The translations under genes and the position numbers were made by a program. 64,000 nt of DNA, from NCBI RefSeq assembly GCF_024323335.1, contig NC_066579.1:131112854-131176853 (forward strand). Reading direction: 5' to 3'. Under the pieces are notes generated by a model. It was not told where the DNA came from, did not search any database, and worked only from the letters and a program-made list of their open reading frames with translations. Every line of letters starts with the position of its first letter. Positions within the stretch are counted from its first letter, which is position 1. Shown in pieces: positions 21,972 to 32,160 of the stretch. This DNA is from Lathyrus oleraceus. Lineage: Eukaryota > Streptophyta > Magnoliopsida > Fabales > Fabaceae.

Positions 21972-22503
21972 TGTTGGAAATTCGCCAATTCCCGTTTAAG
22001 AATTTTACTAAAATTTTATGAATTTCGATCCAAATCTTGATGAATAAGAATCAATCTTTTTTATTGATTACTCCTATTATTCTTCACTCTTCACTCGAGT
22101 GAATCAACCACACTATGGTTGCAAAATTTCTTTGCAGAATTGATAATGAAAAGAAACAAAATTGAATTGGGGAAGAAAAGAAAATTAGGGTTTTCGAGCA
22201 AAGGAAGAAGAAGAAATTTTTGAAGAGTTTCTCTTTGCTCTCAAACTGGGATTTTATTCTTTGCAACTGCAAGTTCTCTTCAAATTATTACAATGATAAG
22301 GGTTACTCCCTATTTATAGATTTGAATTTGCTTGATCCTTAAGAAAAGCTCAAAATACATAATTCTGTTAACACTACAAAATTAGACCTAAGTCGAAATT
22401 CCTGTTAAGGTACACTACTTCGATGTTTCGACATTTACACAGTTCGGCACTTCCTTTCTTCTATCGAGCAACCTGCTTCGACACAAGGAATTACAATTCA
22501 ACA
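21972..22503 (-). repeat. 3' LTR of the copia element (532 bp)
   Basis: Ends on the minus strand are TGTTGAATTG and GAATTTCCAACA, with the perfect inverted pair TGTTG/CAACA. The LTR starts seven bases after the pol stop codon. A TATAAATA box lies on the minus strand at 22311-22318. Confidence 0.85.
22311..22318 (-). promoter_or_regulatory. TATA box of the copia LTR
   Basis: TATAAATA on the minus strand is followed by a G/T-rich leader, about 185 bases into the LTR. The position is normal for a copia promoter. Confidence 0.45.
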
Positions 22504-22509
22504 TAGCAC

Positions 22510-24470
22510 CTAATTCATTATGTATAAGCTATCTACGTTCATCATAGATCTTAACTTCTTAAACACTTCAACATGCACTCCTTTCGTCATGATATCTGCA
22601 ATCTGATTCTTAGTTCTACAGTGTTCCAAGTTCAACTTTGCTTCTTCTACTTTCTCTCAAAGATAATGGAACCTCATTTCGATGTGTTTGCTTCGTCCAT
22701 GCTCTATCGGATTCTTTTCCAGATTGATAGCATACATGTTATCGATCTTCATGGTAATTGCTCCATGATTCTGTCATTTAATCTCTTCAACCAAATTCAC
22801 CATCCATGTTGCTTGACATGCACAATGAGAGACAACTATATATTATGCATCACACGATGACAATGCTACTACTGGTTCTTTTCTCGAACTCCAAGCAACT
22901 GGTGCACCACCTAACATAAACACGTAGCCAGCTACGAATTTTCTATCCTCAACATCACTACACCAACTTGATTCGGTGTATCCCACCAACTTGCTTTCTT
23001 TTCCTTCATCAGCTGCAAGAAACAAAATTCCATCGTCGACAGTTCATTTCAGATACCTTAGTATCCTCCTCGTCGTTGCTAGGTATGATACATTTGGTTT
23101 ATGCATGAATCTACTCACCATACCTACATTGTATGCTAGATCAAGCCTTGTGTGACAAAGGTATCAAAGTGATCCAATGAGTCTTATGTATTACGTTCGA
23201 TTCACATCATCTTCATCAGTGTCTTTCGACAGTTGCAATATGGGCTCAGCTGGAGTCGAAGTTAGGTTACAATCTTATATCTCAAATCTCTTGAGTATTT
23301 CGCCCGCATATCTTCTTTGGTGCATCATTAATCCTCTACTACTCTCGTAGAATTCTACACCAAGGAAATATGAGAGATTTCCCAAGTCTGGCATTTTGAA
23401 ACTCCTCACTAAGGCCATGTTTGAAGTCTTTGATCTCCTTCTTGCAACTTCCTGTTATCAACAGGTCATCGACATAGAGACATGGTATAAGAAATTCATT
23501 ATTGCTTCTTCTTACATATACTTCATACTCGGTTATGCACTTCACAAATTCCTTCTCCCTTAGAAAATTACTATCTTCTTAGCTCTTGGAGCTTTCTTAA
23601 GTCCAAACAGGGCTTTGTGCAGCCTATATACCTTTCTTTCTTCGTCATGTTTCACAAACCCAGCTAGTAGTGCAACATAAATTTCTTCATCTAAGGTGCC
23701 ATTTAGAAATGTACATTTCAAGTCCATCTGACATATGTGTCAGTTGTTCATGTTTGCTAGACCAACAATAAACTTGATTGTTTTGATCCTAGCAACAGGT
23801 GCAAAAACTCCGTCGAAGTCGATTCCTTCTTTCTGAAGAAATCCTTTATGCACAAGTCTTGTCTTGTGTCAAGTTATTTCTCCTTTGAGATTCAACTTCA
23901 CCTTTTATACCCACTTCACATCGATTTCCTTCTTTCCTTGAGGCAATTAGACAAGTGACCAAGTGTTGTTGACTTCGATGGACTCCAGTTCCTCATTCAT
24001 TACTTTCACCCACTTTGTGTCCTTCAATGCTTCAACTGCATTGACTGGTTCGACATCTGCATAATAAGAACAGTGTACCAGATCACCTTCATCATCGAAC
24101 ATATCATATGATGTAATCACACATTCTTGCAACCTTGCAGGCATGTGTCTTGTTCTTTGAGGTCTGCTTGTGATTGTTTGACCTCTGACTTCTTCTTGTC
24201 GAACTTCTCTTTCGACTTCACTTGTTGGTTCTTCACATAAGATTCTCACTAAATATTTCTTGACATTTTCAGTCCAATCATATTACTTAAGCTCATCTAT
24301 GATCACGTCCTTGCTGATCACTACTTGCTTGTTCAGTGGGTCGAAAAACTTGTATCCTCTAGTCGAATGATATCCTATTAGGATCATCTGACTCGATTTG
24401 TCATCAAGTTTTCTTCTCAACTGATTTGGCACATGTTTATGTGTTATAGATCCAAATACTTTCATATGAC
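22510..24470 (-). pseudogene. pol: Ty1/copia pol: integrase C-terminus, RT and RNase H
   Basis: From right to left: HMKVFGS and KSSQMILIGYHSTRGYKFFDP (integrase C-terminal block, 24483-24283); SRPQRTRHMPARL to NEELESIEVNNTWSLV (24249-23947, RT entry); then the catalytic LYVDDLLITGS block (about 23490-23450). RNase H follows as LVGYTESSWCSDVEDRKFVAGY and WSSRKEPVVALSS (about 22995-22850), and the terminal ADIMTK-type block lies before the stop. Frames change several times between 23950 and 23340. The RT and RNase H signature residues can still be read, but the gene is dead. Confidence 0.85.
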
Positions 24471-25127
24471 TGTTAGCCAGCAAATTTCGACTATGCCCAA
24501 GAGGAAAATTGAAGCAAGAGGTACATAATTATAAGGCGAAGCATCGAGACGAGTGAGCATGATCGAAGGGGTTCGACGGATAAGAAGGACATATGTCAGG
24601 TCAAAAGGAGGTCGACATGGAATGAGGCAGTCGAAGTCGAAGCCAAGCAAGCCAGAACGATATGATCAGTTGAGCCGAACATGGGAGAAGTTGCAAAAGA
24701 TGTGGGATTGCAGGTGTAGACACATGGCATATTATAGATGGCCAGCGGCAACGTAACAGCTATTTCTCATTACTATTTTAGTAGATTTGATTTCTAGTTT
24801 CAAAGGAGACATTTGTAACATTGCAAAGGGAAAAGACTCAAAGTATCAAGCGTCTAGAGAAAAGAGTTCATTCGTGCAAAATGTATACTCGCTTCCACAT
24901 ATACCTTCAAGCAATTTAAATTACCAAGTCCTTTTATTTGTTTTTCCATTTATGATTTTATCTTGCCTTTTGTTCATCTACTTTAAATGCACCTTTTACC
25001 AACATTTTTTGCCTATCCTTTTTTAATCCCATATACTTAACACTTAGTCTAGGATTTTATAGTCGATCCCGCAAGTAAACCTCAATAGGAGGCTAGAGAT
25101 TGTTTGCACGAAAACCACGTGTGAACA
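24471..25127 (+). repeat. 5' LTR of Tat-like element B (657 bp)
   Basis: It begins TGTTAGCCAGC and ends GTGTGAACA, three bases before the PBS. Many TCGAA/TCGAC motifs and a pyrimidine-rich 3' half are shared in style with the element A LTR. No clear TATAAATA box is visible. Confidence 0.8.
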
Positions 25128-25130
25128 AAT

Positions 25131-25148
25131 TGGCATACCCGGTGGGAC
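25131..25148 (+). other. Primer binding site of element B
   Basis: TGGCATACCCGGTGGGAC begins with TGG three bases after the LTR end. This type of PBS is frequent in plant Ty3/gypsy elements of the Tat group. I do not name the tRNA with confidence. Confidence 0.7.
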
Positions 25149-25184
25149 CCGTTTGTTCAGTATAAGCAATTACGTAATGGTAAA

Positions 25185-27245
25185 ATGGTATCACCGCGTC
25201 CAAATCCAACCGAAGAATCGTCTTCGGGAGGAAATATAGTTGTGTCGCAAATAACTATTGTTGGTTTTAGCATTGTATCTGCGGTTTCGACTGCATATAG
25301 TGGACCAATATTGACACCACGTCAGCCAGAGACTCTAAGGACAACGATGATGGGAACTTCATGGAAATATATGCCCAGTTTCACAGTGCCCATGTATCGA
25401 ACCTTAGGAATGCCAACTGAATTTATGGCAAGTATACATAATAGCAGTTCGACATTTGGCAAAAATCCATTGTCTCCATTCTCATCCTGCCAGGGGTTAG
25501 GACCTTTGGTAAACCAATTCGGTCGACCCTCAAGTTTAGGTTTTTCATCTCAATCGATCTCAATTTTCACACCGAGCTCTGTTGCAGTCATGAGACAGCA
25601 GATGGACGGAAGCAATCACGAAATGACCCGAATAGGGGATTTCCTACGGGCTCCCAGAGCACAAGTTCGACAGACTCCCCCACCTCCACCTCAACCAGAA
25701 ACCCTAGTCTGACATGAGGAGTTGGTCGATGAAACGATTGACCAAGAACACCAGGTGGTCGAACCAATACCCAAGGTGGCCCAAAGGCCTCCTGTTGTGT
25801 TAGTCAATAAAAATCAAGATCCCGACCATGTGGTCAGGAAGGTTCGACAAGAGGCAGTGGCTGGGGAACAAAATTTAGAGGCCATTATCAAACAGATCAT
25901 AGTACGAAATGGGGTAAACCCAGACCTTCAAAGGCCAGCGTATTCATCTCCCTTACCATATTTTGTTTTACAAACACAATTACCTAGGGGATGGAAGGGT
26001 CCAAAGTTCACCAAGTGTGTCGGAGACACTGAAGAGTCCATTGTAAAACATGTTACCAGATATCAAACCGAAGTTGGTGACATAGCAAACAATAAGGACT
26101 TGAAATATTTCCCAAGTTCCCTCACAAAGAATGCGTTCACTTGGTTTACGATGTTACCTCAACAATCCGCCCATATGTGGATTCAATTATAGAAATTATT
26201 CCATGAACAGTTCTACATGGGACAGTCGAAAATAAGTTTGAAAGAACTGGCCAGCGTCAAACGAAATACCGCTGAGTCATTTGACCAATATCTCAATAGA
26301 TTTAGAGTTTTAAAATCTAGATGCTTTACTCAAGTCCCTAAGGAAAAATTATTTGAAATAGCTGTAGGTGGTCTAGACTATTCTATCGGGAAAAAGTTAG
26401 ACACACAATATCTCAGGGATATGGCACAATTAGCTGATAGAGTTCGACAAATCGAACGCTTGAAAGCTGAAAAAATCAAAATTGGTAGATACCATAAAAA
26501 GGAGAAAGTGTCTTATATGGCCATTGATGAATACTCTTCTGACGATGAAGAGCTTATCGATGAAAGTGAGGTCAACATGGCTAAGCTCAAGCCAGGACCT
26601 CCTTACACGTGTAAATTGTTGAAACCATCAAACAGGAAAATTCCCATCGAAACGAAGAAAACAGATAAATATATTGCTAAAACTTACACTTTTGATGTGT
26701 CTAAATGTGACAAGATATTTGATTTGTTAGTTAAAGATGGTCAAATTATTATTCCTCAAGGTTTAAAAAATCCCCCTTTATAGTAGAAAAAGAAAAGGGG
26801 ATTCTGTAAGTTTCATAACTTTCTTGGTCATAAAACATCTCAATGTATTCTTATCAGGGATTTGGTTCAGATAGCTTTGAAGGAGGGCAGACTTCAATTT
26901 GGCGAAAGGCCAAAGATGCAATTAGACTCATACCCTTTGAAGGTCGAAGAAGCCTTATACTCTGAACCTTTCAAATGCATGATGGTTGAGACTACTGATG
27001 GTCTAAACGAGTCTCTGGTTGATGAACCTTTCGGATGCATGATGGTTGAGACTACTGATGGTCTCAATGAGACTTTGGTTGCTGAATCTTTTGAATGTAT
27101 GATGGTTGAAACTACTGATGGTTTCGACAAAAAGACTGAAGACAAACTAGAGATAATTTACCCTCAAGTAGGAGAAAACCTGACTGATTTCCAGGAGAAA
27201 TGCAGAGTGAGTGGGTCGAAGTCGGTGCAATGTTGTGTTCGATGA
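25185..27245 (+). pseudogene. gag: Tat-like Gag with in-frame stops
   Basis: One frame runs 2 kb but is interrupted by TGA (25710-25712), TAG (26190-26192) and TAGTAG (26781-26786). The order is: Pro-rich N-terminus (PPPPPQPETL); Gag core (PRGWKGPKFTKCVGDTEESI, KNAFTWFTMLPQQSAHMW, then ELASVKRNTAESFDQYLNRF); a basic and acidic linker; a zinc-knuckle-like CKFHNFLGHKTSQC (about 26806-26847); and three 20-residue repeats before the protease region. The frame is otherwise continuous, so only point mutations have killed it. Confidence 0.82.
26964..27143 (+). repeat. Three in-frame 60-bp repeats in gag-pro
   Basis: Units start at 26964, 27024 and 27084 and encode near-identical 20-residue repeats (EPFKCMMVETTDGLNESLVD-like). 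The period is exactly 60 bases, so the reading frame is kept. The third unit drifts after TTDGF. Confidence 0.9.
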
Positions 27246-27708
27246 GAAATCCACTGAAAAGTATGAAGCTGACAAGAAGAAGGCATTGAAAGAGGAAAAG
27301 CCCAACATCCCAAGATTTGTGTTCGAGAAAAGCCCATATATCCAAGTCGAACTGGCCGTTGGCACAACCACACGATCGACGCTTTTCTTGGTGATAAACT
27401 CTAAAGCGAATTTCAACTTGCTCTTAGGACGGGAATGGATCCATGGAATAGGGGCAGTGTCATCGCCCTTACATCAAAGGTTAATTATCTATTGGAAAGA
27501 TGGCATTGTTGAGACTATCGAAGATGATCTGAGTTATTACAACATCGACGAGGCCAAAGGCGCAAAGAAATCTTTCAACCAACATTTGGCGAATATCGCG
27601 CCTTGTGATGATGAATCAGGATCCTACATTTCTGTCAACACAGGTCGTGTCCTGAATCTTGATCCTGATTATGGATTTATCTGGGATGCTGAAGACAATG
27701 GAGCCTAA
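27211..27708 (+). pseudogene. pro: Tat-like aspartic protease region
   Basis: It is shifted by one frame from gag. It encodes CNVVFDEKSTEKYE, a strand with VINSKANFNLLLGREWIHGI (the distal retropepsin block with LLGR) and HQRLIIYWKDG. The catalytic D-[ST]-G triplet expected upstream appears degraded (VINSKA). The region ends at a stop at 27706-27708. Further pol sequence to the right is heavily mutated. Confidence 0.7.
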
Positions 27709-28017
27709 AGTGGTAAATCTACCTATGGGGTGGCCTAAAGTCGATGAAGATGACTACTGAGTTAGAAAGTTTGACTCGGATTTCGATATATTTGGCTGAG
27801 AATAAAAGAAAATCGGAACTAGAAGCTGAGAAACTACAAATTTTGGCTATCGAGGTCAAAGTTGAAGAATGCGAAGATGGCTAACAATGCCAAACAACAG
27901 CTTCATAAAGGCAGAGGCTAGATTGTATTTATGACAATGAGCCTTTAGGGTTTTAGAAAGACCCACTAAATTAGTCTTTGGGGTTTGAGAAAGAACCACT
28001 AAACTGAAGCATAGTAG
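27709..28017 (+). other. Degenerate protease-RT linker of element B
   Basis: No open frame remains. The stretch lies between recognisable protease and RT segments and contains two similar 30-bp pieces (GGGTTT(T/G)AGAAAGA(C/A)CCACTAAA at about 27948 and 27980), so it is taken as decayed pol. Confidence 0.45.
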
Positions 28018-28435
28018 AACATCGATTGCCTATTCATCCAGGAAAGCAGCCAGTAAAGAAGCATCCTCGACGGTTTACTCCATAAATCACAATGAAGATT
28101 ATAACCACGAAATCGAAAGACTTCTCAAAAGCCGGTTCATCAGGATTGCAAGGTACGTCGAATGGTTAGCCAACACAGTACCTGTTATCAAGAAAAATGA
28201 AACACTTAGAGTTTGTATAGATTTTAGAGACTTAAACAATACAACTCCAAAAGATGAGTATTTGATGCCAGTGACATAAATGCTAGTAGATTCAGCCGCA
28301 GGTTTCGAATACTTGAGTATGCTTGATGGTTATTCTGGCTATAATCAGATTCTCATAGCAGGAGATGATGTTCCCAAGACGGTGTTTCGATGTCCCAGAG
28401 CTTTGGGAACATACAAATGCGTTGCAAGATATTTT
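28018..28435 (+). pseudogene. pol: Tat-like reverse transcriptase, N-terminal fragment
   Basis: Recognisable pieces are HRLPIHPGKQPVKKHPRRFT, ARYVEWLANTVPVIKKNETL, RVCIDFRDLNNTTPKDEY and FEYLSMLDGYSGYNQI, then VPKTVFRCP. These are the RT blocks that precede the catalytic YxDD motif, which is absent. There is at least one in-frame stop (TAA after the PVT triplet) and one frameshift near 28085. The sequence changes abruptly near 28430. Confidence 0.8.
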
Positions 28436-28454
28436 TATGTCCTTATCTAATCAA

Positions 28455-28530
28455 TTATAAGATATTTTTACTAAAACTCTTCCTAAAGAAACTTTCTTTT
28501 TTTCATAAGAATTGAATTAGGAATCTTAAA
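28455..28530 (+). pseudogene. Ty1/copia pol C-terminal scrap
   Basis: GATATTTTTACTAAAACTCT encodes DIFTKTL. With one single-base slip in the T-run, the sequence continues to an IRIELGIL-like end. This matches the last block of copia RNase H (A-D-I-F-T-K ... E-L-G). It is on the plus strand, opposite to the copia at 21972-24470, so it comes from another element. Confidence 0.5.
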
Positions 28531-29954
28531 TCAATCATTCATGAAATAAATATACACGATGTTTCTTCTCCTTCTTCTTCCTCCCTTTCTCTATATGTTT
28601 CATATGATCTATGTGCTTGAATTTCTTTTTCACGTCTTTTTGATCATGCCAAAGGAGAGAGAAGTATACTTTTAAGGGAAATGGAATACTCTCTATATTT
28701 CTGAGAGAGTTTAACCAGTTCAATCTTTTATCCATGTCTTTCTGTTTTTTTCCATCTCCCTAAAAGAAGCAATGTCATCGTGAGAATGTAAATTTATGTA
28801 TTTGGAAGAACAATTATCTGCAACCGTCAAATGAATTTAAATGAATTTAGTAACCACTTGATGTTCAAAGACGTCTTCCTAAAGATTATGTAACAAGGTT
28901 CAAAACTTGGGTAACATTGAACTAAATAGGCCACTCGTATTTATATACTATAGTTGCACAACATTTTATATCAAGCTCATCTAGTAATAAAAAGTGTCTG
29001 TGCTGATGCAATTTTTCTTAAAGGTGCTGTGATCTTCCCTTTACAGTGTTTTACTAATTACTTTCCTACTTTGCAATTATGTATTTATTTCATTCGTAAG
29101 TTGTATAAATTTTATGCTTTTCTAGAATATGATCAGTTTTGTTAAGTGTTGTTGTAAACATATTCTCAGCTAAATCTAGATTTAAATTAGGTTAAATGAG
29201 ATTGTTTTGGCATTGATATTGATAGTTCATAGATTGAGTTTGTGCTTCATACTTTGTTTAGTATGATTTTTTTTCACATTTTGCGATCAGGTTCTTTTAT
29301 ATGACTGGATTGGTAATATAGATTTGGCTTATTAGAACATAACTTGTTAGCTCTTAATCTCAATTGTATTAATGTATCTAGTGAGGAGTTGCTTGTATTA
29401 TGAGAAACTGAATTTGATTTATGTTTTTAAGGTCTCAGTCTTTCTCTATTAAGAGATTTGTTAGTGTAGAAATGAATCCATCATCAATATAAGTCAATGG
29501 TGCTACTTTTTGATACTTGCTCGTATGTTTATGGATAGATTTGATTTTGTTTTTCTGCTGTGAAATGTAGCGACGAGCAACCAACCGTGGCTTTTTCTAA
29601 TTTTAAGAATATATTAAGGATTGTTTTTTTCTTAGGACATTACCTGCGGATTTATATGTGGGTGTACATAAGGGTTAACCAAACTTACATGAGGACTTTC
29701 TTGTGGAATTGACGGTGGTTTTACCTGCAGACATTTACTGCAGATTTATCTTAAAATCTTTCTCTCAAAATAATGTGGTTTTAGCTAGGAACCAACAATG
29801 GTAGAAAAAATTACAGAAAATCTATTTTTGTGCAAAAATATAATTTAAATCCACAGATAAATCTGCAGAAAAACATAGTATTTTTAATAGTGAGTGCTGT
29901 ATTTAAAAATTATTTTATGACATATTTAAAAGCACTCTTTTTTTTTCTATTTAT
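28531..29954. other. Non-coding AT-rich stretch
   Basis: No gene is seen. The first part may be the tail of the copia scrap. Around 29640-29880 the motifs CTGCGGATTTA, CTGCAGATTTA and TAAATCTGCAG occur on both strands, as in decayed non-autonomous DNA transposons, but no terminal inverted repeats could be fixed. Confidence 0.4.
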
Positions 29955-31930
29955 TATAGGGTTTTTCTTAAACCTTTATGACTTGTAGCTTCAAGAACAC
30001 TATAAAATATTTTAGAAGGTAAGAAACGCTCTTCATGTGAAATATGACATATGCATGATTTGTAACTTTAATCAAATTAAATTATACAATCTAATCTGAA
30101 TATGTACAATTGAATAGATGAATGTTATAAATGAAGAGTCGTTATTTATATGAGGAGGACTATATGCATGATTTGATGGTTAGCTAATGAAAATCAAAGA
30201 GATAAAACTCTATAGATTTGCCTTTTCAAATGATAAAAACAAATAAATTCTAAAACATATGAGAGGAATGATTATATGAATCGAAAAGATCATGTTACCC
30301 AACAACTATATTTCAATCATGCATAAAATTTGCTACAAATTTCTTGTGATCTTTATTATTTTGAGAGACGTTATTTCATGTAACACAAGTGTGCTATCTA
30401 TCTACAAGATTTATGAATGTGTCCAATCAAAGTGATCATATTCCAAAACAAAGTTTGAGATAGCTTTATGATCTCATTCTTATGTTTGATCAAAAATAGC
30501 AAAAAGAGATTAGGTATATCCTTTTACTCCCTCAACCTCAAATTCAAATTATTTTTTATAATTCTTTTGGCTACCTTTCTCTCCTGAATTAGATTAATTA
30601 AGCTATTTTTCATAGTTATTTTTTATTAAAGTTTTTATTAATAGTTTTGGTTTACAACAAAATATCTAATATATGATATCTTATATATGTGTTATACTCT
30701 AATATGATATCTTATATGTTATATTATATTATACATAAAGTTTTGTATATTTTAGTAAATGTTAAATTTTGGATAATCATGAGTTTAGTTTAATTTAAAA
30801 TATATCAAATATTTTGAATTAATGGTTTGATGTTTCATTAACCAGTTTGTTATGATTATAAAAATAAATTGTCAGTTTTTGTCATTGTAATTGTTAGTTT
30901 CTATTATGAAATAGGTATTAGGCTTAATTTTGCAAAATATTTTCGTAAATATGAATTATTTTGATTTTTTTTTATAAAGATATTTCCTTTCAATTTATCA
31001 TTGCAACTTCAAAACACTTTTAGTGTTATTTTTAAGAACATTTTTGCTGAAGTGGATAAATTTCAATCATGTGACTTTTTTAACTAATTGCCTATTTACA
31101 TGTTGACTCTCATTTTACTATTCTTAATAAAAAAATTAAACACTTATAAGAAAATTCTAATAAATGGTCAAATTAAAAATAAAAAAATATTATTAAAAGA
31201 ACTAAAATTAAAATCAAAGAAACTTGTAATGGCAAGAACTGAAATTAAAATCAAATAAACTTGTAATTGCAAGTTTTTTTAATGATTAAACATGTTATGT
31301 TATATGATTACTATTTATTTTATTTACTCAAAATATTTATCATCCTTTCTTATGTTATTAAATTTACAGTCTTATTATTTTTTTAAAATCATCAATATTT
31401 TTTAGGATGAGATAATATAAAGTTTAATTTTTTATTTCAAAGGTTTTAGTCCCAATTTTAAATCTTAACATTTTAATCTTCTATTTAACCATTGAATATT
31501 TAATCATTGAATAAATAAATTTAGGACCAATGACTTTGTCAACCTGCTCCATTGTATAAGCAACCATAACTATTTATTTGTTCAACTAAACCAATGGTCA
31601 TTCTTACTTTCAAGTTTTTCCATTGATGATGACAATAACAACAAACTTTTACAGTTAAGTGACTTTATAAAGACTCATTTAGGTTGTTAACAATTAATTT
31701 AAATGTTGTTAATTGTTAATAAATTGCATATCAAATATTGCTCAATTATGGTGTAGACTATGACAAGAGTAGATATATAAAAAAAAATATAATAAAAAAT
31801 AATACCATCGTTGAAGTATATTTTTAGCTAATTATTTAAGGTATTCTAAACATTAATTTTCCATCATAGTAAAAATTTTAAATTATTCTTAAATTTTAAA
31901 AATGCATCTCTCGACACACTCCAAATAAAT
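29955..31930 (+). repeat. AT-rich ~2-kb repeat, copy 1
   Basis: It starts GTTTTTCTTAAACCTTTATG and matches 35332-37481 nearly throughout, with small indels. There is no reading frame, PBS or LTR signature. It ends where all four Tekay-like units converge on the sequence TTGAATCAGGCCTTAAG. Identity unknown: it could be an old intergenic segment or a non-coding transposon. Confidence 0.7.
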
Positions 31931-32160
31931 TTATGCTTGAATCAGGCCTTAAGGCTATATCAAAAAAAAATACGAAAATACATCTCTGTAATTTACGGAA
32001 GTGTATCTTCGGATGTTGTTTTAATCAAAAAGACACCAAAGTCTCTTCTCCTTCCTCAATTCTCAATACTCTTTCAAACTCTTAACTTCTGAAATCTCAA
32101 ACTCTCTTAACTCACGTTCTTTCAAACTCATTTAATTCACTTCAAAACTTCTAACATTAA
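31931..32160 (+). repeat. Conserved ~230-bp leader before each Tekay-like LTR, copy 1
   Basis: The block begins GAATCAGGCCTTAAG and ends just before TGTAAC. Copies lie at 37482-37697, 50288-50513 and 59050-59278. It holds an imperfect palindrome (CATCTCTGTAA / TTACGGAAGTG, about 31981-32005) and a CTCTTCTCCTTCCTCAA tract. It is found immediately upstream of all four LTR copies, so it was copied together with them. Confidence 0.75.

Larger units (their letters stand above)
21972..24470 (-). mobile_element. Ty1/copia element, 3' half
   Basis: Order on the minus strand: integrase C-terminus (from 24470), linker, RT with YVDD, RNase H, stop at 22510, then the 3' LTR (22503-21972). The 5' half (gag, protease, integrase core) is missing. 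Element B is inserted at 24470, and no further copia DNA in this orientation is seen on its other side. The coding part has many stops and frameshifts. Confidence 0.85.
24471..28435 (+). mobile_element. Tat-like Ty3/gypsy element B, 5' part
   Basis: LTR (24471-25127), PBS (25131), gag (25185-27245), protease (27211-27708) and a decayed RT start (to about 28435) read on the plus strand. The element entered the copia integrase region, with ATGAC at 24466-24470 as the left target site. RT stops in mid-domain, and no 3' LTR follows, so a deletion removed the rest together with the copia 5' half. Confidence 0.8.

Noticed and set aside
28535..28735. Minus-strand 66-residue Lys-rich frame
   Set aside because: No homology visible. 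It comes from a C/T-rich run in non-coding DNA.
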